Assembly (NCBI RefSeq): GCF_949628215.1 | Contig: NC_134311.1 | Location: 61,984,205-62,048,204, forward strand | Direction of reading: 5' to 3' | Origin: Phalacrocorax aristotelis | Taxonomy: Eukaryota > Chordata > Aves > Suliformes > Phalacrocoracidae | Length of the DNA: 64,000 nt | Part shown: positions 63,362-64,000 of the stretch, piece after piece | Position numbering within the stretch: the first letter of the stretch is position 1 | Layout: every line of letters begins with the position of its first letter | The notes under the pieces: generated by a model | Database searches by the model: none | The model's input: the letters and a program-made list of their open reading frames with translations, nothing else | What the model was told of the DNA's origin: nothing | Position numbers and translations under genes: made by a program

Positions 63362-64000
63362 CTTAATAGTTCGAAAAAAAGACACATCACTTTACGAGCT
63401 AAGAAGCAAGTACTTGTATTACTATTTATGACCATACAATATACAAAAATCAAATTAAATGACCACTGACACCTGAAGTCTTTCCATCTACCAAATGCTT
63501 TCAAACAAAACTCAGACTAATCCAACTAAAGGCATCAGAAAGATCATTCTTCTCTGTTGGTTTGGTTTCTTCACATGTGCCTCAACTCACTCAGTCAATC
63601 CCAAGCCACACTGAGACTCAACGTAGAAGAGTCAGAAGCCACAGCCACAAGAGATTACAGAAACAGCCCCTTATTCATGTTCCACAGTTTCATTATTTTC
63701 GAAACAACAAAATTGCAATAGAAGTTAAAATAAAAAAAATCCAAAGAAAGCAAAATACTGAAGCCACATCAACTTTTAGATACTGACAAGACAAAACACA
63801 GAATAGAACTGCTTCAGTGAGCCTGAGAATTTAAAAAACTTAGATGTAAGTATTTCATTTGTGGTCACAACGACAACCTACACGGGCAAAAGCACTATAG
63901 TAATCTTTATATACAGTTTCACATGCTTAACTTTACTTTTTCTACAAGGCTTTAATAGAAGCCACCTTCCCAAACATCTCTGCATTGCCCTTAGACAAAA

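Larger units (their letters stand above)
49901..64000. other. Upstream (5') intronic sequence of GPBP1
   Basis: The first coding exon has a clear acceptor, so this side is intron within the GPBP1 transcript. No CpG-rich, promoter-like stretch is visible up to the window edge; the transcription start is probably outside. Human GPBP1 also has a long 5' intron, as I remember. A degenerate CR1, an ancient repeat tail and two unassigned exon-like islands (listed separately) lie here. Confidence 0.65.

Noticed and set aside
1..64000. CRISPR arrays, bacterial operons, tRNA or rRNA genes
   Set aside because: None seen. The spliced GPBP1 gene and CR1 repeats show vertebrate nuclear DNA; no cloverleaf or rRNA-like sequence was recognised by eye, though short ncRNA could be missed.

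Overview
This window looks like avian (sauropsid) nuclear DNA. It is AT-rich, and its recognisable mobile DNA is almost entirely CR1 LINEs, several with the ATTCTGTG or ATTCTATG terminal units typical of bird CR1. I saw no L1, Alu or recognisable endogenous retrovirus. The one clear gene is GPBP1 (GC-rich promoter-binding protein 1, vasculin) on the minus strand. In birds it is expected on the Z chromosome, because human 5q material is Z-linked; that placement is inference and is not visible in the sequence.

Layout. Positions 1-1200 hold one or two very old, heavily decayed CR1 copies. From about 1.4 to 29 kb is a gene-poor stretch with no supportable gene. It holds a CR1 3' tail at 15.45 kb and two 5'-truncated CR1 copies at 22.9-23.7 and 25.5-26.8 kb. 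A third CR1 (30.2-31.5 kb) sits just downstream of the first GPBP1 polyadenylation signal. GPBP1 runs right to left from 49.84 kb (ATG) to 32.10 kb (stop). Ten coding exons were placed base by base from GT/AG sites and phase, giving a 467-residue open frame; human GPBP1 is 473 as I remember it. A fourth large CR1 (34.3-36.3 kb) lies antisense in intron 8, and small CR1 tails lie in introns 7 and 4. From 49.9 to 64 kb is intron upstream of the first coding exon, holding another degenerate CR1 (57.5-58.7 kb) and an ancient L3/SINE-type tail (62.9 kb). No CpG-rich promoter was seen, so the GPBP1 transcription start is probably beyond the right edge.

The gene encodes a nuclear DNA- and RNA-associated transcription regulator. 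The CR1 copies appear to be dead: all are 5'-truncated and frameshifted or carry stops. I found no undescribed multi-gene system. The best leads are: the short upstream ORF in the GPBP1 leader; an in-frame read-through of intron 7 that would give a truncated protein; a sense/antisense CR1 pair flanking the last exons; a possible distal 3'UTR interrupted by CR1; two unassigned exon-like islands in the upstream intron; and a GATA-motif cluster in the gene-poor flank.
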